Counted from the stretch's first letter, positions 27,314-36,423 are shown. The stretch: 64,000 nucleotides of DNA from Amycolatopsis nivea (GCF_004522235.1 NZ_SDLT01000045.1:1-64000); one strand, 5' to 3'. Made by a program: numbers and translations. Notes: a model not told the origin generated them from the letters alone.

Positions 27314-28294
27314 TCACCGCAGGCGGCTGGCGAAGAACGACACGATTTCGCGGACTGCGTCGCCGCGCTGCTGTCCCGGAGACAGTTTGCCGACGCAGTC
27401 CGCGGGCGCGTCGTCCTCGCCGCCGATCTTGCCGGGGGACCATTCGGTGTTGAAGAAGTTGTGGTTGGCCCCGGTCAGCGTCACCGAACTGATGTCGGGG
27501 TTGCGTCCTTCGGCGTCCTTGACGTACTGCAGGCCCACGGTGCGGACCGCGCCGTCGCAGGTGCCGACGACCACCTTGAACGGCACCCGGGTGACCAGCA
27601 CGTCGCTGTTGTCGTCCTCAGTGGAATTGAAATAGACCGGCGCGAGCGGGACGACCGCGCGGATCCGGACCCCGGCGGGCCATTCGGGCGTGTGCTTGTC
27701 GGAGGCCTGCCACATCACGCCCTTTCCGCCGCGGGAATGCCCCATCGTCCCGACCCGGGAGAGGTCGACGTGCCCGCGGAACCGCCCGAGCGTGCGGGCC
27801 AGCGGTCCCTCGCCGCGGGCGAGGTCGCGCCACAGCTCCAGATGCTTGTTGACCAGATGCGCGCGCGAGTAGTAACCCTCGTCGCCGAGCAGATGCGCGT
27901 TGATGGCGTTGGCGCTGATCGACACCACGATGAAGCCCCGCTCGGCCAGCTTCTCGCCGAGGTAGTCGTAGCCGCGGAAACTCGGCAGCGACCGCTGTCC
28001 CGGCGGACACGGCCAGTCGCCTCCCGGGGTCTTCGCGACCGGGTCCACGCAACTCCACCAGCTGCCGTGCTCCTGCACGATCAACGGATGCGGCCGTCCG
28101 CCGAGATCGCGCGGATAGTGCACGACGGCGGCCAGTTCCATCGGCACGGACACGGTCGGATCGTGGAAGGCCTGATCGCCGAGGTTGTACTCGACGACGC
28201 CGACGCCCTGTCCGGTTTCTGCTCCTGCTTGCGGTGCCGCGATGGTCACCGTGGCCAGCACCAATGCGGCGAGGGCCAGGCGAAGGAAAGTCAT
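27314..28294 (-). CDS. Secreted alpha/beta hydrolase (chlorophyllase/PAF-acetylhydrolase-like)
   Basis: 326 residues with a Sec signal (cleavage after PQAGA, about residue 25). The nucleophile elbow is VGTMGHSRGGKGVMWQASDK (GHSRGG); an Asp and a His (LTGANHNFFNTEWSPG) follow in family order. The N-terminal VVHYPRDLGGRPHPLIVQEHG gives the oxyanion region. It resembles actinobacterial secreted lipase/esterase-like proteins of the chlorophyllase type. Convergent with the chaperone operon, 31 bases away. Substrate unknown. Confidence 0.8.
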   Translation of the reverse strand: MTFLRLALAALVLATVTIAAPQAGAETGQGVGVVEYNLGDQAFHDPTVSVPMELAAVVHYPRDLGGRPHPLIVQEHGSWWSCVDPVAKTPGGDWPCPPGQRSLPSFRGYDYLGEKLAERGFIVVSISANAINAHLLGDEGYYSRAHLVNKHLELWRDLARGEGPLARTLGRFRGHVDLSRVGTMGHSRGGKGVMWQASDKHTPEWPAGVRIRAVVPLAPVYFNSTEDDNSDVLVTRVPFKVVVGTCDGAVRTVGLQYVKDAEGRNPDISSVTLTGANHNFFNTEWSPGKIGGEDDAPADCVGKLSPGQQRGDAVREIVSFFASRLR

Positions 28295-28385
28295 GCGGGA
28301 GAGGGTGCCGAGCGAGTGTCAGGGACTCGTGAGCGTCGGAGGAACGGGCCGATTCATTGCCCGATGAGTCCGGGTTTCCGGCTTG

Positions 28386-29657
28386 CTACTCACCTTCACC
28401 GAGATGATTCCGCCAATCGTTCTCCGTGAAGGGAATTGCGCCGACTGGATAACTAGTGCCGCCGAGTTTTACCGCCGCGTGGTACCAGCGGCGATTGCTC
28501 TCCACCATCTGCTCGGCGATCGCTGCGGTCCTTGCGTAGCGGAGTGCCGCGACGAGGAAGATCGTCGGCGCGTCCGGCACCCGGAAAAGGGGCGTGGTGA
28601 GCACGTCCGCGGGAACGGGGTAAGTCAGGATCAGCCCGGAATCTCCCAGGTCGGCGTGCGTGAGGTCGGACATGATCCCGTCGACGAAAGTGTCGACGGC
28701 GTGGTCGGGCAGAAACAGGTTCGCCCACGGATGCGGCGAACGCCATTCGCCGGTGGATTCGAGATAAACGACGGTTTCGTCAAGCCGGGTGGCGAACTCC
28801 GCATAACTGAGGTCTTCGATTTTGTCCCTAGCCGCGTCGAAACCGAGGCCGTCGAGCAAGGCGTCGTCCGGTTCCGCGGGCGGAGTGGAGAAAGCGGCGA
28901 CGTCGAGCAGATGGAGCCAGCCCGCGTCGCCGGGGATGATCTGTCCTTGGAGAAAGTCGAACCGGCGCTCGCGGAGGAGTTTTCGTTGCTGCGTGCGAAG
29001 TTCGGCCGCAGTCGGGTAGTAGATCTTGACTCGCCGCACCCGCGCCGGCGCGGGAATGAGCGGAATGGTCGCGCGCACGATCACCCCGTCTCGGCCGAAC
29101 CCGGCGAGCACCGCTGCGAAGAGGTCCGGTGCTTCGGTCGGGGAACAGGTCCGGAGTGCCCCGTCGCGGGTGACGACGTCGAGGGACAGCACGTTGTCGG
29201 TCTGCACCCCGTACCGGTGGCTCGTGCCGCCGATCCCGCCGACGGACAACGTCCCGCCGACGGAGAGGTGGAGGTAGTCGGTGAGGACGCGGGGAGTCAA
29301 GCCGTGCTGGAGAGTCGCCGCCAGGAGTTCGGCCCAGGTCGTACCGGCGTCGACGACTACGCGGTCCTCGCTGATGTCGTGCACGGTACTGAGGCCACTG
29401 AGGTCGAGCACGATGCCGGAAGCGGCCTGAGCCTGGCCCATGCCGGTGTGGCCCTGTCCTCGTGGCGTGACGGAAAGGCCGTGCTCCGCGGCGAAGCGGA
29501 GGACCTCGCTGACATCTCGGGACGAGCTGACCCGGGCGACCGCCAGCGGGGGACGGGAGACGATGCCGCCGAAGTCGGCAGCGGCGTAGGCGATTTCGGG
29601 TGGGTCGGTGGTCAGTGTGCCGTCGAGCTGGAGTCCTGCGAAGGGTTGCCCGGGCAT
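28386..29657 (-). CDS. FAD-linked oxidase, cytokinin-dehydrogenase-like
   Basis: 423 residues. PCMH-type FAD domain in the first half: RPPLAVARVSSSRDVSEVLR, VTPRGQGHTGMGQAQAASG, GGTLSVGGIGGTSHRYGVQT. The His in RGQGH is where plant cytokinin dehydrogenases and related oxidases attach FAD covalently. The second half (FLQGQIIPGDAGWLHLLDV, NRRWYHAAVKLGGTSYPVGA) resembles the cytokinin-binding domain. Related bacterial enzymes oxidise amines or sugars; the true substrate is unknown. ATG 29657 is chosen for its AGGAGG site 7 bases upstream; an ATG at 29696 would lie inside the inverted repeat at 29687. No signal peptide is seen. Confidence 0.78.
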   Translation of the reverse strand: MPGQPFAGLQLDGTLTTDPPEIAYAAADFGGIVSRPPLAVARVSSSRDVSEVLRFAAEHGLSVTPRGQGHTGMGQAQAASGIVLDLSGLSTVHDISEDRVVVDAGTTWAELLAATLQHGLTPRVLTDYLHLSVGGTLSVGGIGGTSHRYGVQTDNVLSLDVVTRDGALRTCSPTEAPDLFAAVLAGFGRDGVIVRATIPLIPAPARVRRVKIYYPTAAELRTQQRKLLRERRFDFLQGQIIPGDAGWLHLLDVAAFSTPPAEPDDALLDGLGFDAARDKIEDLSYAEFATRLDETVVYLESTGEWRSPHPWANLFLPDHAVDTFVDGIMSDLTHADLGDSGLILTYPVPADVLTTPLFRVPDAPTIFLVAALRYARTAAIAEQMVESNRRWYHAAVKLGGTSYPVGAIPFTENDWRNHLGEGE

Positions 29658-29686
29658 GCACTGCCTCCTGGTGTCCTCGCCGTGCG

Positions 29687-29734
29687 CTTCGGCCACGGTA
29701 GCCCCGGAACGCTGTTCCGGTTCCGTGGCCGAAG
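29687..29734. repeat. Nested perfect inverted repeat between two minus-strand genes
   Basis: Outer arms CTTCGGCCACGG (29687-29698) and CCGTGGCCGAAG (29723-29734) are perfect; inside them CCGGAAC (29704-29710) and GTTCCGG (29714-29720) are perfect around GCT. As RNA this is a strong stem-loop. It starts 10 bases past the carbonic anhydrase stop and ends 30 bases before the oxidase start, so it is either the terminator of carbonic anhydrase or a control site of the oxidase. Confidence 0.7.
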
Positions 29735-29743
29735 TGCGCGGGG

Positions 29744-30388
29744 CTAGGACACCGCTTTGGCGGCGGAGACGTCGACGCCGTGCGCGGCCACGACCTCGGC
29801 GCTGCCGTCGGCCAGCCGGTAACGCAGGCCGACGACCGCGGCCCGGCCGTCCGCGACCCGGTCGGCGAGCACGCGGGAGCGGTCCAGCAGCAGGTCGACG
29901 GTGTGCTTGACGTGCTCAGCCAGAATCTCGTGCGGCTCGACCCGGCCCGCGGCCCGCGCGGCGAGGACGCTGGGCGTCACCTTCTCGACGACGTCGCGGA
30001 CGTAGCCGACCGGCGCGAGCCCGTCTTCGAGGGCGGCCCGGGCCGCGCCGACGGCACCGCACGAATCGTGGCCGAGCACGACGACGAGCGGGCAGTCCAG
30101 CAGGTCGACGCCGTACTCGATGCTGCCGAGCACCTCCCCGCCGATCACCTGGCCCGCGGTGCGCACGACGAACAGGTCGCCGAGACCGCGGTCGAAGATG
30201 ATCTCGGCGGCGAGGCGCGAATCGGAACACCCGAACAGGACCGCGAACGGATGCTGGTTCGGCGCGATCGCCGCGCGGCGGGCAGCGTCCTGGTTGGGGT
30301 GCTCCGGGGCGCTGGTGACGAAGCGGTGGTTGCCTGCCATCAGCAGGTCGAACGCTTCCTGCGGAGTCGGCGGTGTCGTGTCGGCCAT
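29744..30388 (-). CDS. Beta-class carbonic anhydrase
   Basis: 214 residues, full length. Zinc ligands C54, H107 and C110 (FGCSDSRLAAEIIFDRGLGD, LGHDSCGAVGAA) and the Asp-Arg dyad in CSDSR are all present. It interconverts carbon dioxide and bicarbonate in the cytoplasm. There is no signal peptide or membrane segment. It stands alone: upstream lies a small membrane protein gene 83 bases away, downstream the strong inverted repeat. Confidence 0.94.
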   Translation of the reverse strand: MADTTPPTPQEAFDLLMAGNHRFVTSAPEHPNQDAARRAAIAPNQHPFAVLFGCSDSRLAAEIIFDRGLGDLFVVRTAGQVIGGEVLGSIEYGVDLLDCPLVVVLGHDSCGAVGAARAALEDGLAPVGYVRDVVEKVTPSVLAARAAGRVEPHEILAEHVKHTVDLLLDRSRVLADRVADGRAAVVGLRYRLADGSAEVVAAHGVDVSAAKAVS

Positions 30389-30470
30389 GCCCTCAGCCTA
30401 AGCCGACCGACGCCCCGAACGGTGTTGCGATCGTCTCTCCGGGCCCAGGTTTGAACGGGCGGCGGACGGG

Positions 30471-30635
30471 TTAACGGCCCCGGCCGAGCGCGGACCGCTT
30501 CACGAAGCCGACCGCGGCGGTCGCCAGGAACAGGACCGCGCCCACGACGACGAGCCAGAACAGGCCTTTGATCACCACCCCGAGCACGATGCACACCAGC
30601 CAGATCACCAGAAGCAGACCGAGCAGTGCCAGCAT
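30471..30635 (-). CDS. Small hydrophobic membrane protein, 54 aa
   Basis: Reading back from ATG 30635 gives MLALLGLLLVIWLVCIVLGV and then KGLFWLVVVGAVLFLATAAV, ending KRSALGRGR and TAA. That is two adjoining hydrophobic helices with a basic tail. AGGAGG lies 6 bases upstream, which supports translation. Proteins like this are common in actinobacteria next to unrelated genes; function unknown. Confidence 0.7.
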   Translation of the reverse strand: MLALLGLLLVIWLVCIVLGVVIKGLFWLVVVGAVLFLATAAVGFVKRSALGRGR

Positions 30636-30782
30636 GGAGCCCTCCTGACCGTCGCCGGGAAACCGCGGTACTCGGGAGGGGTACCCGTTCGCGGCCGGGC
30701 TATGCGAGCCGTCCGGCCCCGGCCGCCTGGGGAAGGCGACCGGGCGTCGGTGTGCTGCGGAACCACTGCCTGAGGACGTCGA

Positions 30783-31811
30783 TCAGGAACAGCGCCAGAC
30801 ATACGGGTGGTAGATCCCGTCGGCGTCCATGCGCGCCCCGGCCACCGTGCCGTCGTCGCCGATCCGGGACGGGAGGTCGCGCGTGATGTCGCCGAAGTTC
30901 GACACCCACGCGCCCTGCCGCCACACGCCATAGCCGGTGCCCTTGGAGTCGTTGCCGCCGTGCGCCTCGTCGATCCGGCCGGTGATCAGGCCGTCCCGGT
31001 TGAGGGTGAGCTGCGGGTTGCCGTTGGACAGGTTGTAGCTGGAGCCGGGCAGCACGTGCGCGGCGCCCTGCTGGTCCCAATAGACGCCGACCGGCTTGTT
31101 GTTGTAGCTGGCGTTGCCGACCACGCGCCCGTTGGAGAACGCCGTGCCGTCGGGGAACTGCAGGCCCGGCAGGGTACCGAGCGGGGTGATCGTGCCCGCC
31201 CGCCAGATCGCGAGACCGGAGTCGCGCAGCAGCAGGACCGAGCCGTCCTCGTCGACCGCCTGGGGCTGGGTGGGGTCCGGAGCCAGCCCGGGAAGCGCGG
31301 TGACGGTGCCCGGTTGCGCGGCGGGCCAGCGCACCACCGTGGTCAGGCCGGTGCTGTCGCCCCAGACGTAGCCGGTGATGTCGCCCGCGTCGTTGATGCC
31401 GAGCGCCGCGGCCTTGGTGTTGTTCCCCAGCTTCGGCAACTCCTCCAGCACGTCGCCCCGAGAGCGGAACGCCGTGCTCACCGAGACCCCCGGGAAACTG
31501 ACCCGGGTTGTGCCGACGATCGTGCCCGCGCGGTTTTCGTCGGCCACCTCGTAGCTGAGCACGTCGTTCATGACGGTGAAGACGGAGTACGCACCGTTCT
31601 TCCAGGCAACCGGCCGCTGTCGCCCGCCAATGTCGGCGACGCCAGCGAAGCCGCCCTGGTGGTCGGTCGCAGTCGGCATCCCGCCCTGGCCCGGCACGGG
31701 AAGCGCCGTCGCCCGCCAACTGCAAGCCGCCGCGGCGGACGCGGTCGAGGTCGGGACGAGCAAGGCCGCCGCGACCAGCAAGGCGCTGCCTAGTAACCGG
31801 TATCTGTGCAC
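30783..31811 (-). CDS. Secreted HAF/beta-propeller-like repeat protein
   Basis: 342 residues from a GTG at 31811 with GGAGGG upstream; a longer upstream start would place the signal peptide internally. The Sec signal ends around STASAAAAC (residue about 30). The mature part repeats units such as LGINDAGDITGYVWGDSTGL, AVDEDGSVLLLRDSGLAIWR and SRIGDDGTVAGARMDADGIY, the pattern of the HAF extracellular repeat family, which should form a beta-propeller. Two cysteines at the ends (ACSW and the last residues WRCS) may close the ring. Function unknown. Confidence 0.75.
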   Translation of the reverse strand: MHRYRLLGSALLVAAALLVPTSTASAAAACSWRATALPVPGQGGMPTATDHQGGFAGVADIGGRQRPVAWKNGAYSVFTVMNDVLSYEVADENRAGTIVGTTRVSFPGVSVSTAFRSRGDVLEELPKLGNNTKAAALGINDAGDITGYVWGDSTGLTTVVRWPAAQPGTVTALPGLAPDPTQPQAVDEDGSVLLLRDSGLAIWRAGTITPLGTLPGLQFPDGTAFSNGRVVGNASYNNKPVGVYWDQQGAAHVLPGSSYNLSNGNPQLTLNRDGLITGRIDEAHGGNDSKGTGYGVWRQGAWVSNFGDITRDLPSRIGDDGTVAGARMDADGIYHPYVWRCS

Positions 31812-32108
31812 GTTTCCCTCCAAAGGGTGGCGGTGAACGCCGTCTAGGATCGCGTTCACGGCCGTGGGAGGGGGCGTGGATAGGGGTGGTTTCGCGTGAT
31901 CAGGGGGGCCGCTGCGGTGATCGCCAGGGCGGATTCGGTGCTGGGGGCACGAGGTAGCGAGACAATGGCCGAGTGGTGCTGCGAGCGAATGCGGCACGAC
32001 AGCAATTCCCAGCGTTTGACTGGTTACGGGACCCAGGATGGTTGACATGCCCGAGTGGGATCCGCCCGTCCATTGGTGGAGGAGCGCGATGGGGTCGGTG
32101 CGGATGTC

Positions 32109-32155
32109 GTGAGGGGAACCCTGAGGGAATCTGATTCCCTCAGGGTGGCCCTCAC
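32109..32155. repeat. 47-bp palindromic element, copy 4
   Basis: The most regular copy: GTGAGGGGAACCCTGAGGG plus AATC pairs with GATTCCCTCAGGG plus TGGCCCTCAC, one or two mismatches, around one base. It lies in the 462-base gap 31812-32273, between the start of the repeat-protein gene and the stop of the gene at 32274, 119 bases beyond that stop. I see nothing else in this gap apart from the presumed promoter of the repeat-protein gene. Confidence 0.8.
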
Positions 32156-32273
32156 GGACGTCAACGGGAGCGAGCGATGGCACGGTGGCCGCATGTCGCC
32201 CGGGGCGGCGAGTTCGGAGATTCTGGACACAGATCTGCGGAAACGAGTTAAACGCGCCGTTTCGGAGTTCGGG

Positions 32274-32654
32274 CTACCAAATCCATAGCTGTCGTTGGTC
32301 CGTCCAGCCGCTTTCGTCGATGCCGACGAGGTGGGCGGCTTCGGGGCCGGTGCGCGAGTCCTCGTCCAGCGGGATGGCGAAGCGGTGTTCGCCGGAGTCC
32401 ACCGCGAGGTAGCGATCGGGGAGCAGTTCGCAGTGGTCGATCACTGTGCCGATGTAGGAAAGCATGACGACCGGCGATTGTCCTTCCGGGAAGCGCCATG
32501 CGCGGCAGCCATACAGACCGAACGGGTTGGCGAGAGCCCGCAGGACGGGGCCGTCGAAGTGCAGTTCGACGTAGTCGCGGACGAAGCAGACCGCGCTGAT
32601 CTCGCGGCCGACGAGGAGTTGCAGCGGCGCGGCGGGGTCGTCAGCGGTGGTCAT
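32274..32654 (-). CDS. Unknown protein, 126 aa
   Basis: ATG 32654 gives MTTADDPAAPLQLLVGREIS and then AVCFVRDYVELHFDGPVLRA, ANPFGLYGCRAWRFPEG and EHRFAIPLDEDSRTGPEAAH, closing with WTDQRQLWIW. The pattern (repeated strands, acidic, no signal) suits a small intracellular beta-sheet protein; similar short proteins of unknown function are frequent in actinomycetes. A longer upstream frame is not supported because its N-terminus is low-complexity Arg/Gly. No clear link to the neighbours. Confidence 0.6.
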   Translation of the reverse strand: MTTADDPAAPLQLLVGREISAVCFVRDYVELHFDGPVLRALANPFGLYGCRAWRFPEGQSPVVMLSYIGTVIDHCELLPDRYLAVDSGEHRFAIPLDEDSRTGPEAAHLVGIDESGWTDQRQLWIW

Positions 32655-32722
32655 GCGACCAGGCTGCCAGAAACTCAGGCGATCGTGACGCCCCGCGCCG
32701 GAGAACTCCCGCCGCCCGGAAG

Positions 32723-33526
32723 TCAGTGCGGCGGTCCGTACAAATCGGTCCTCCGGTCCCCGAAAAGATGGTTGCGGGTACTGATGTTCTTGTCCCGCCC
32801 CGCGGAAAGCTCGGTTTCCCAGCAAGCCCGCCCGTCCTCTCCCGCCACGGCGGCGACCCAGCCGTTGTGGTCGACGATTGCCGTTCCCTCCGTCCACCGC
32901 TGACCGCGTTCAAGCCCGGAGCGGTCGCAGCACGCGATGGCGACCCGGTTGACCCTGGCGGCGGCTTGGGCGATGACTACCTCCGGCGGTCGCTCACCCG
33001 CAGGGCGGGGGACTTCGGGCCAGTTGGTCGGGACCGCGATCACATCGGCGCCCTCGAGAGCGGCCCGGCGAGTGTACTCAGGAAACTCGAGGTCGTAGCA
33101 GACCATCACCGCGATCCGGCCGAAGCGGGTGGTGGTGACGGGCGGCGGCTGGCTTCCCGGAGTGAAGAACAGCTTTTCCCGGTCCCACAAGTGGGTTTTG
33201 CGATAGCGGGCCAGTACACCAGTAGCGTCGAACAGCACCGCGCTGTTGTAAAGAGCACCGTCCGGGCCGCGTTCGGCGTATCCGCACACGACGACCGAGT
33301 CGCCGTCGATCGCGGCCGCCCACTCGGCGATCATCGGGTCATCAGACGGGATCGCGCACTCCCGCGCCTCCGCGGGCGATTCGAAGACGTATCCGCTCGT
33401 CGCCAGTTCCGGCAGCACGAGAATGTCGGCGGTCGTGTTTTCGCTGATCGTGCGGACGATCTGCCGGTGGTTTTCGGCGAGGCGGCCGACCTGCGGGGCG
33501 AGTTGCGCGCAGACGATCCTGGTCAT
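32723..33526 (-). CDS. Carbon-nitrogen hydrolase (nitrilase superfamily)
   Basis: 267 residues with the complete catalytic triad: E40 (LVLPELATSGYVF), K110 (RYRKTHLWDREK) and C143 (VMVCYDLEFPEY). Branch members hydrolyse amides, ureas or nitriles; the sequence is closest in style to omega-amidase or N-carbamoyl-type hydrolases. Its ATG overlaps the stop of the APC permease gene by 4 bases, so transporter and amidase are made together. With the histidinol-dehydrogenase-family gene upstream this suggests uptake and breakdown of an amino alcohol or amide compound. Confidence 0.85.
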   Translation of the reverse strand: MTRIVCAQLAPQVGRLAENHRQIVRTISENTTADILVLPELATSGYVFESPAEARECAIPSDDPMIAEWAAAIDGDSVVVCGYAERGPDGALYNSAVLFDATGVLARYRKTHLWDREKLFFTPGSQPPPVTTTRFGRIAVMVCYDLEFPEYTRRAALEGADVIAVPTNWPEVPRPAGERPPEVVIAQAAARVNRVAIACCDRSGLERGQRWTEGTAIVDHNGWVAAVAGEDGRACWETELSAGRDKNISTRNHLFGDRRTDLYGPPH

Positions 33527-34977
33527 TCGCTGTCTCCCGGTTCGGCGATCTGCGTCCGGACCCGCTCGGCCAGGCCGGGCACCGCGGCCACGACGACGGT
33601 CGCGACGACGAGGACTCCGAGAATGATGTACGGGAAGAACCGGTAGGGGCCCGACACGCCCACCACGTTCTTGAAAATGGTGTAGGCGATGAAGGCGAGC
33701 GCGAGCACCGGGACGACCGCCTGCCAGCGGGGCGCTTTCGGCTTCCCGCTGAGGAAAAGGAAGCGAAAAGCGCCGATAGTGGCCATGGCGTAAGCCACCA
33801 GCAGGGCGATGGTTCCGATGGTGAGCCAGTAGAAAGTCGCGTCCAGGACCCCGGTGCCGGCCAGCCGCTGCCCGACGGCGAAGCAGAGGATCAGGACGCT
33901 GGTCACGACGATCGTGCCGACCGGGGCCCCGCGTTTGGTCAGCCGCGCGACTGGTCCGGGGACTCCAGCGTCGCGGAGCAGCGCGTAGCCGACCCGCGCG
34001 GCGCCGTTGACGGTGCCGAGGGTGATCGCGAACAGGCTGACGCTGGCGACCAGGTTCAGCAGGACGCTCATCGCCCTGCCGAGATACTGACCAGCCAGAT
34101 CGCCGTACGGATCTTCGGCCGCGGCGAAGGCTTTCACCCCGTCCGGCCCGGTGCCGTAACCGAGCGCCTGCCCGGCGATGGCGAGCAGGAAGAACACGCC
34201 CACCACCGCGATGGTGATCTTCAGCGCCCGCGGGATTTCCCGCTTGGGGTTCATCGTCTCCTCGCCGAGCGACGCGGCGCCCTCGAACCCGGCGAACGCG
34301 AGGAATCCGAATACCGCGGCGCCGGCGATCGTGCCCACTCCGGTTCCGGCGGGCAGGTGCAGGAAATTCCAGCTGAACGTCTGCCCGTGCGGGCCGTGGC
34401 CCGTCGCGACCCGCGCGATGATCACAATGCTGAGCAGGCCGACCAGCGCGGCCCCGGCCAGTTCGCAGATCAGCAGGATCCGCGTGATGACCCGGATTTC
34501 GCTCAGCGACAGCGCGACGACCAGGACCAGCACGACCAGCGCGGTCCAGATCCATTCGGCCGACCCGGCACTGGCCAGGCCCAGCTGGCTGAGGACTTTG
34601 TTGAAGAACAAGGCGATTTCGGCGGTCGAGCCGGTGCCGATGGTCGCGTACGCGGTGAACAGCGCGGTGCCGGCGACGAACCCGGCGCGCGGGCCGAGCG
34701 TGCGGCCGACCAGCGCGTAGACGGAACCGGTGTGCGAGATGTGCTGCGACAGCTTCACGAATCCGTAGCCGACAAGCGAAACTCCGAGGATGGCGAAGAC
34801 GAAGGCCCAGGTGGCCCCTTCGCCGAGCAGCCCGGCCGCTCCCACGCCGAGCAGCGCCATCGCGCCGACCGGGCCGATGAGACCCACGGAGAACGCGGCC
34901 GCGTCCGTGACTTTGAGTTCTCGCCGCAGTTTTTCCGGTGCGGCCGCGGCTTGGTTTCCGTTGGCGGGTGCGGACAT
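33523..34977 (-). CDS. APC-superfamily amino acid permease
   Basis: 484 residues, about 12 membrane helices. The first helix has AFSVGLIGPVGAMALLGVGA, and VYALVGRTLGPRAGFVAGTA and AFAGFEGAASLGEETMNPKR are the conserved loops of APC amino-acid and polyamine transporters. The cytoplasmic N-terminus is short. It lies between the histidinol-dehydrogenase-family gene (90 bases upstream, with a hairpin between) and the nitrilase-family gene (overlapping). Confidence 0.88.
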   Translation of the reverse strand: MSAPANGNQAAAAPEKLRRELKVTDAAAFSVGLIGPVGAMALLGVGAAGLLGEGATWAFVFAILGVSLVGYGFVKLSQHISHTGSVYALVGRTLGPRAGFVAGTALFTAYATIGTGSTAEIALFFNKVLSQLGLASAGSAEWIWTALVVLVLVVALSLSEIRVITRILLICELAGAALVGLLSIVIIARVATGHGPHGQTFSWNFLHLPAGTGVGTIAGAAVFGFLAFAGFEGAASLGEETMNPKREIPRALKITIAVVGVFFLLAIAGQALGYGTGPDGVKAFAAAEDPYGDLAGQYLGRAMSVLLNLVASVSLFAITLGTVNGAARVGYALLRDAGVPGPVARLTKRGAPVGTIVVTSVLILCFAVGQRLAGTGVLDATFYWLTIGTIALLVAYAMATIGAFRFLFLSGKPKAPRWQAVVPVLALAFIAYTIFKNVVGVSGPYRFFPYIILGVLVVATVVVAAVPGLAERVRTQIAEPGDSE

Positions 34978-35027
34978 GTCCTCAGCCTCTGTCTGGTTTT
35001 CGGTGCCGGGGAGCGGCAAGGGGCGGC

Positions 35028-35056
35028 GGGCCGGACCGGCGGACGCGGTCCGGCCC
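35028..35056. repeat. Perfect 11-bp hairpin between two genes of the LysR-linked locus
   Basis: GGGCCGGACCG (35028-35038) and CGGTCCGGCCC (35046-35056) with a 7-base loop. It lies 12 bases after the stop of the minus-strand dehydrogenase gene and 51 bases before the permease start, so it may lower read-through or protect the upstream message. Confidence 0.55.
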
Positions 35057-35067
35057 GGGAAGCGGGC

Positions 35068-36423
35068 TCAGGCCCGGTCGACGGCGGGAGTGCCGTCGAA
35101 CGCACCGGAATGCCTGCCGAGGTGTTCGATGCGGACGGTGGCGGTGGCCTCGTGCGCGGCCAGGCCCTCGAACGCGGAGATCCGTTCCACGGCAGGGGCC
35201 AGCGCCGCGGTGCCTTCCTTCGCGGCGCGCTGGTAGGTGAGCGGCTTGAGGAACCGCGACACCGACAGCCCGGCGTTGTAGCGGGACGTCTTGCCGGTCG
35301 GCAGGACGTGGTTGGTGCCCGCGATTCCCTTGTCGGAGTAGGCGACCGTGCTCCACCGGCCGAGGAACAGCGAGCCGTAGTTGGTGAGCGTCTTGAGGTA
35401 ATAGTCGTCGTCGGCGGTCTGGATTTCCAGGTGCTCGGGACCCCAGACGTCGCTGACCGCGACGGCCTGGGCGCTGTCGCGCGCGACGACGACCGACCCG
35501 AAGTCGCGCCACGCCGGACCGGCGACCTCGCGGGTGGCCAGCGTCGCCAGCCTGCGGTCGATCGCGGCGACGACCTGGCGGCCGAGTTCCTCGGACGTCG
35601 TCACGAGCGCGGCGGGCGAGTTGGGGCCGTGCTCGGCCTGCCCGAGCAGGTCGGCGGCGACCCAGTCGGGGTCGGCGGTCTCGTCCGCGAGCACGGCCAC
35701 TTCGGACGGTCCGGCCAGCAGATCGATGCCGACCCGGCCGAACAGCTGCCGCTTCGCTTCGGTCACATAGGCGTTTCCCGCGCCGACGAGCATGTCCACC
35801 GGGGCCTCGTCCAGCAGTCCGAACGCCATCGCGCCTAGCGCCTGGACGCCGCCGAGCGCGAAGACCCGGTCCGCGCCGGACAGGTAGGCGCCGTACAGGA
35901 CCGCCGGGTGCGCGCCGTGCTCGCCCGACGGGGGAGTGCACGCGAGAACGGACGGCACACCGGCCGTCTTGGCGACCCCGACCGTCATGAACGCACTGGC
36001 CAGCAAGGGAAACCGGCCGGCGGGCAGGTACGCGCCGACCCGGCTGACCGGCACGTAGCGCTGTCCGCAGACGACCCCGTCGGCCAGTTCGAGTTCGAAG
36101 TCCGTCAGGTGCTCGCGCTGGGCGGCCGCGAAGCGGTGGGTGCGCTCGTGGCCGAGTTCGAGCGCCGCGCGCAAGTCGGCGGGGAGCTGGTCGCCGGAGC
36201 GGCGCAGTTCGTCGCGGCCGAGTTCGAGCGCGCCGGTCCAGCCGTCGAGGTCCTCGGAGTAGCGCCGCACCGCGGTGAGACCGCCGTGTTCGATGTCGCG
36301 CAGCATTTCGCTGACGCGTTCGACGACGCGCGGGTCGCGCTGGGCGGGCGGTCCGTCCACGGCGGGCTTCTTGAGCCAGGTCAGCGGGCCGAGCTGGGCT
36401 GCCTCGGAGGGAGTGATTTGCAT
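35068..36423 (-). CDS. Histidinol dehydrogenase family protein (paralogue 1)
   Basis: 451 residues. Family landmarks: AYLPAGRFPLLASAFMTVGV, VGAGNAYVTEAKRQLFG, DLLAGPSEVAVLAD, QAEHGPNSPAALVTT (Gln and His zinc ligands), PEHLEIQT (Glu-His catalytic pair), SDKGIAGTNHVLPTGKTSRY (Asp ligand) and FEGLAAHEAT (last His ligand). All active-site residues are kept, so it should oxidise an alcohol to an acid with two NAD. No histidine-pathway genes are nearby; the neighbours are a LysR gene, an APC permease and a nitrilase-family hydrolase. Like HpsN, it is probably a catabolic member acting on another alcohol. Confidence 0.85.
   Translation of the reverse strand: MQITPSEAAQLGPLTWLKKPAVDGPPAQRDPRVVERVSEMLRDIEHGGLTAVRRYSEDLDGWTGALELGRDELRRSGDQLPADLRAALELGHERTHRFAAAQREHLTDFELELADGVVCGQRYVPVSRVGAYLPAGRFPLLASAFMTVGVAKTAGVPSVLACTPPSGEHGAHPAVLYGAYLSGADRVFALGGVQALGAMAFGLLDEAPVDMLVGAGNAYVTEAKRQLFGRVGIDLLAGPSEVAVLADETADPDWVAADLLGQAEHGPNSPAALVTTSEELGRQVVAAIDRRLATLATREVAGPAWRDFGSVVVARDSAQAVAVSDVWGPEHLEIQTADDDYYLKTLTNYGSLFLGRWSTVAYSDKGIAGTNHVLPTGKTSRYNAGLSVSRFLKPLTYQRAAKEGTAALAPAVERISAFEGLAAHEATATVRIEHLGRHSGAFDGTPAVDRA

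Noticed and set aside
35068..36423. Histidine biosynthesis hisD
   Set aside because: No hisC, hisB or other his genes flank it; the neighbours are transport and hydrolysis genes, so a catabolic role is more likely.
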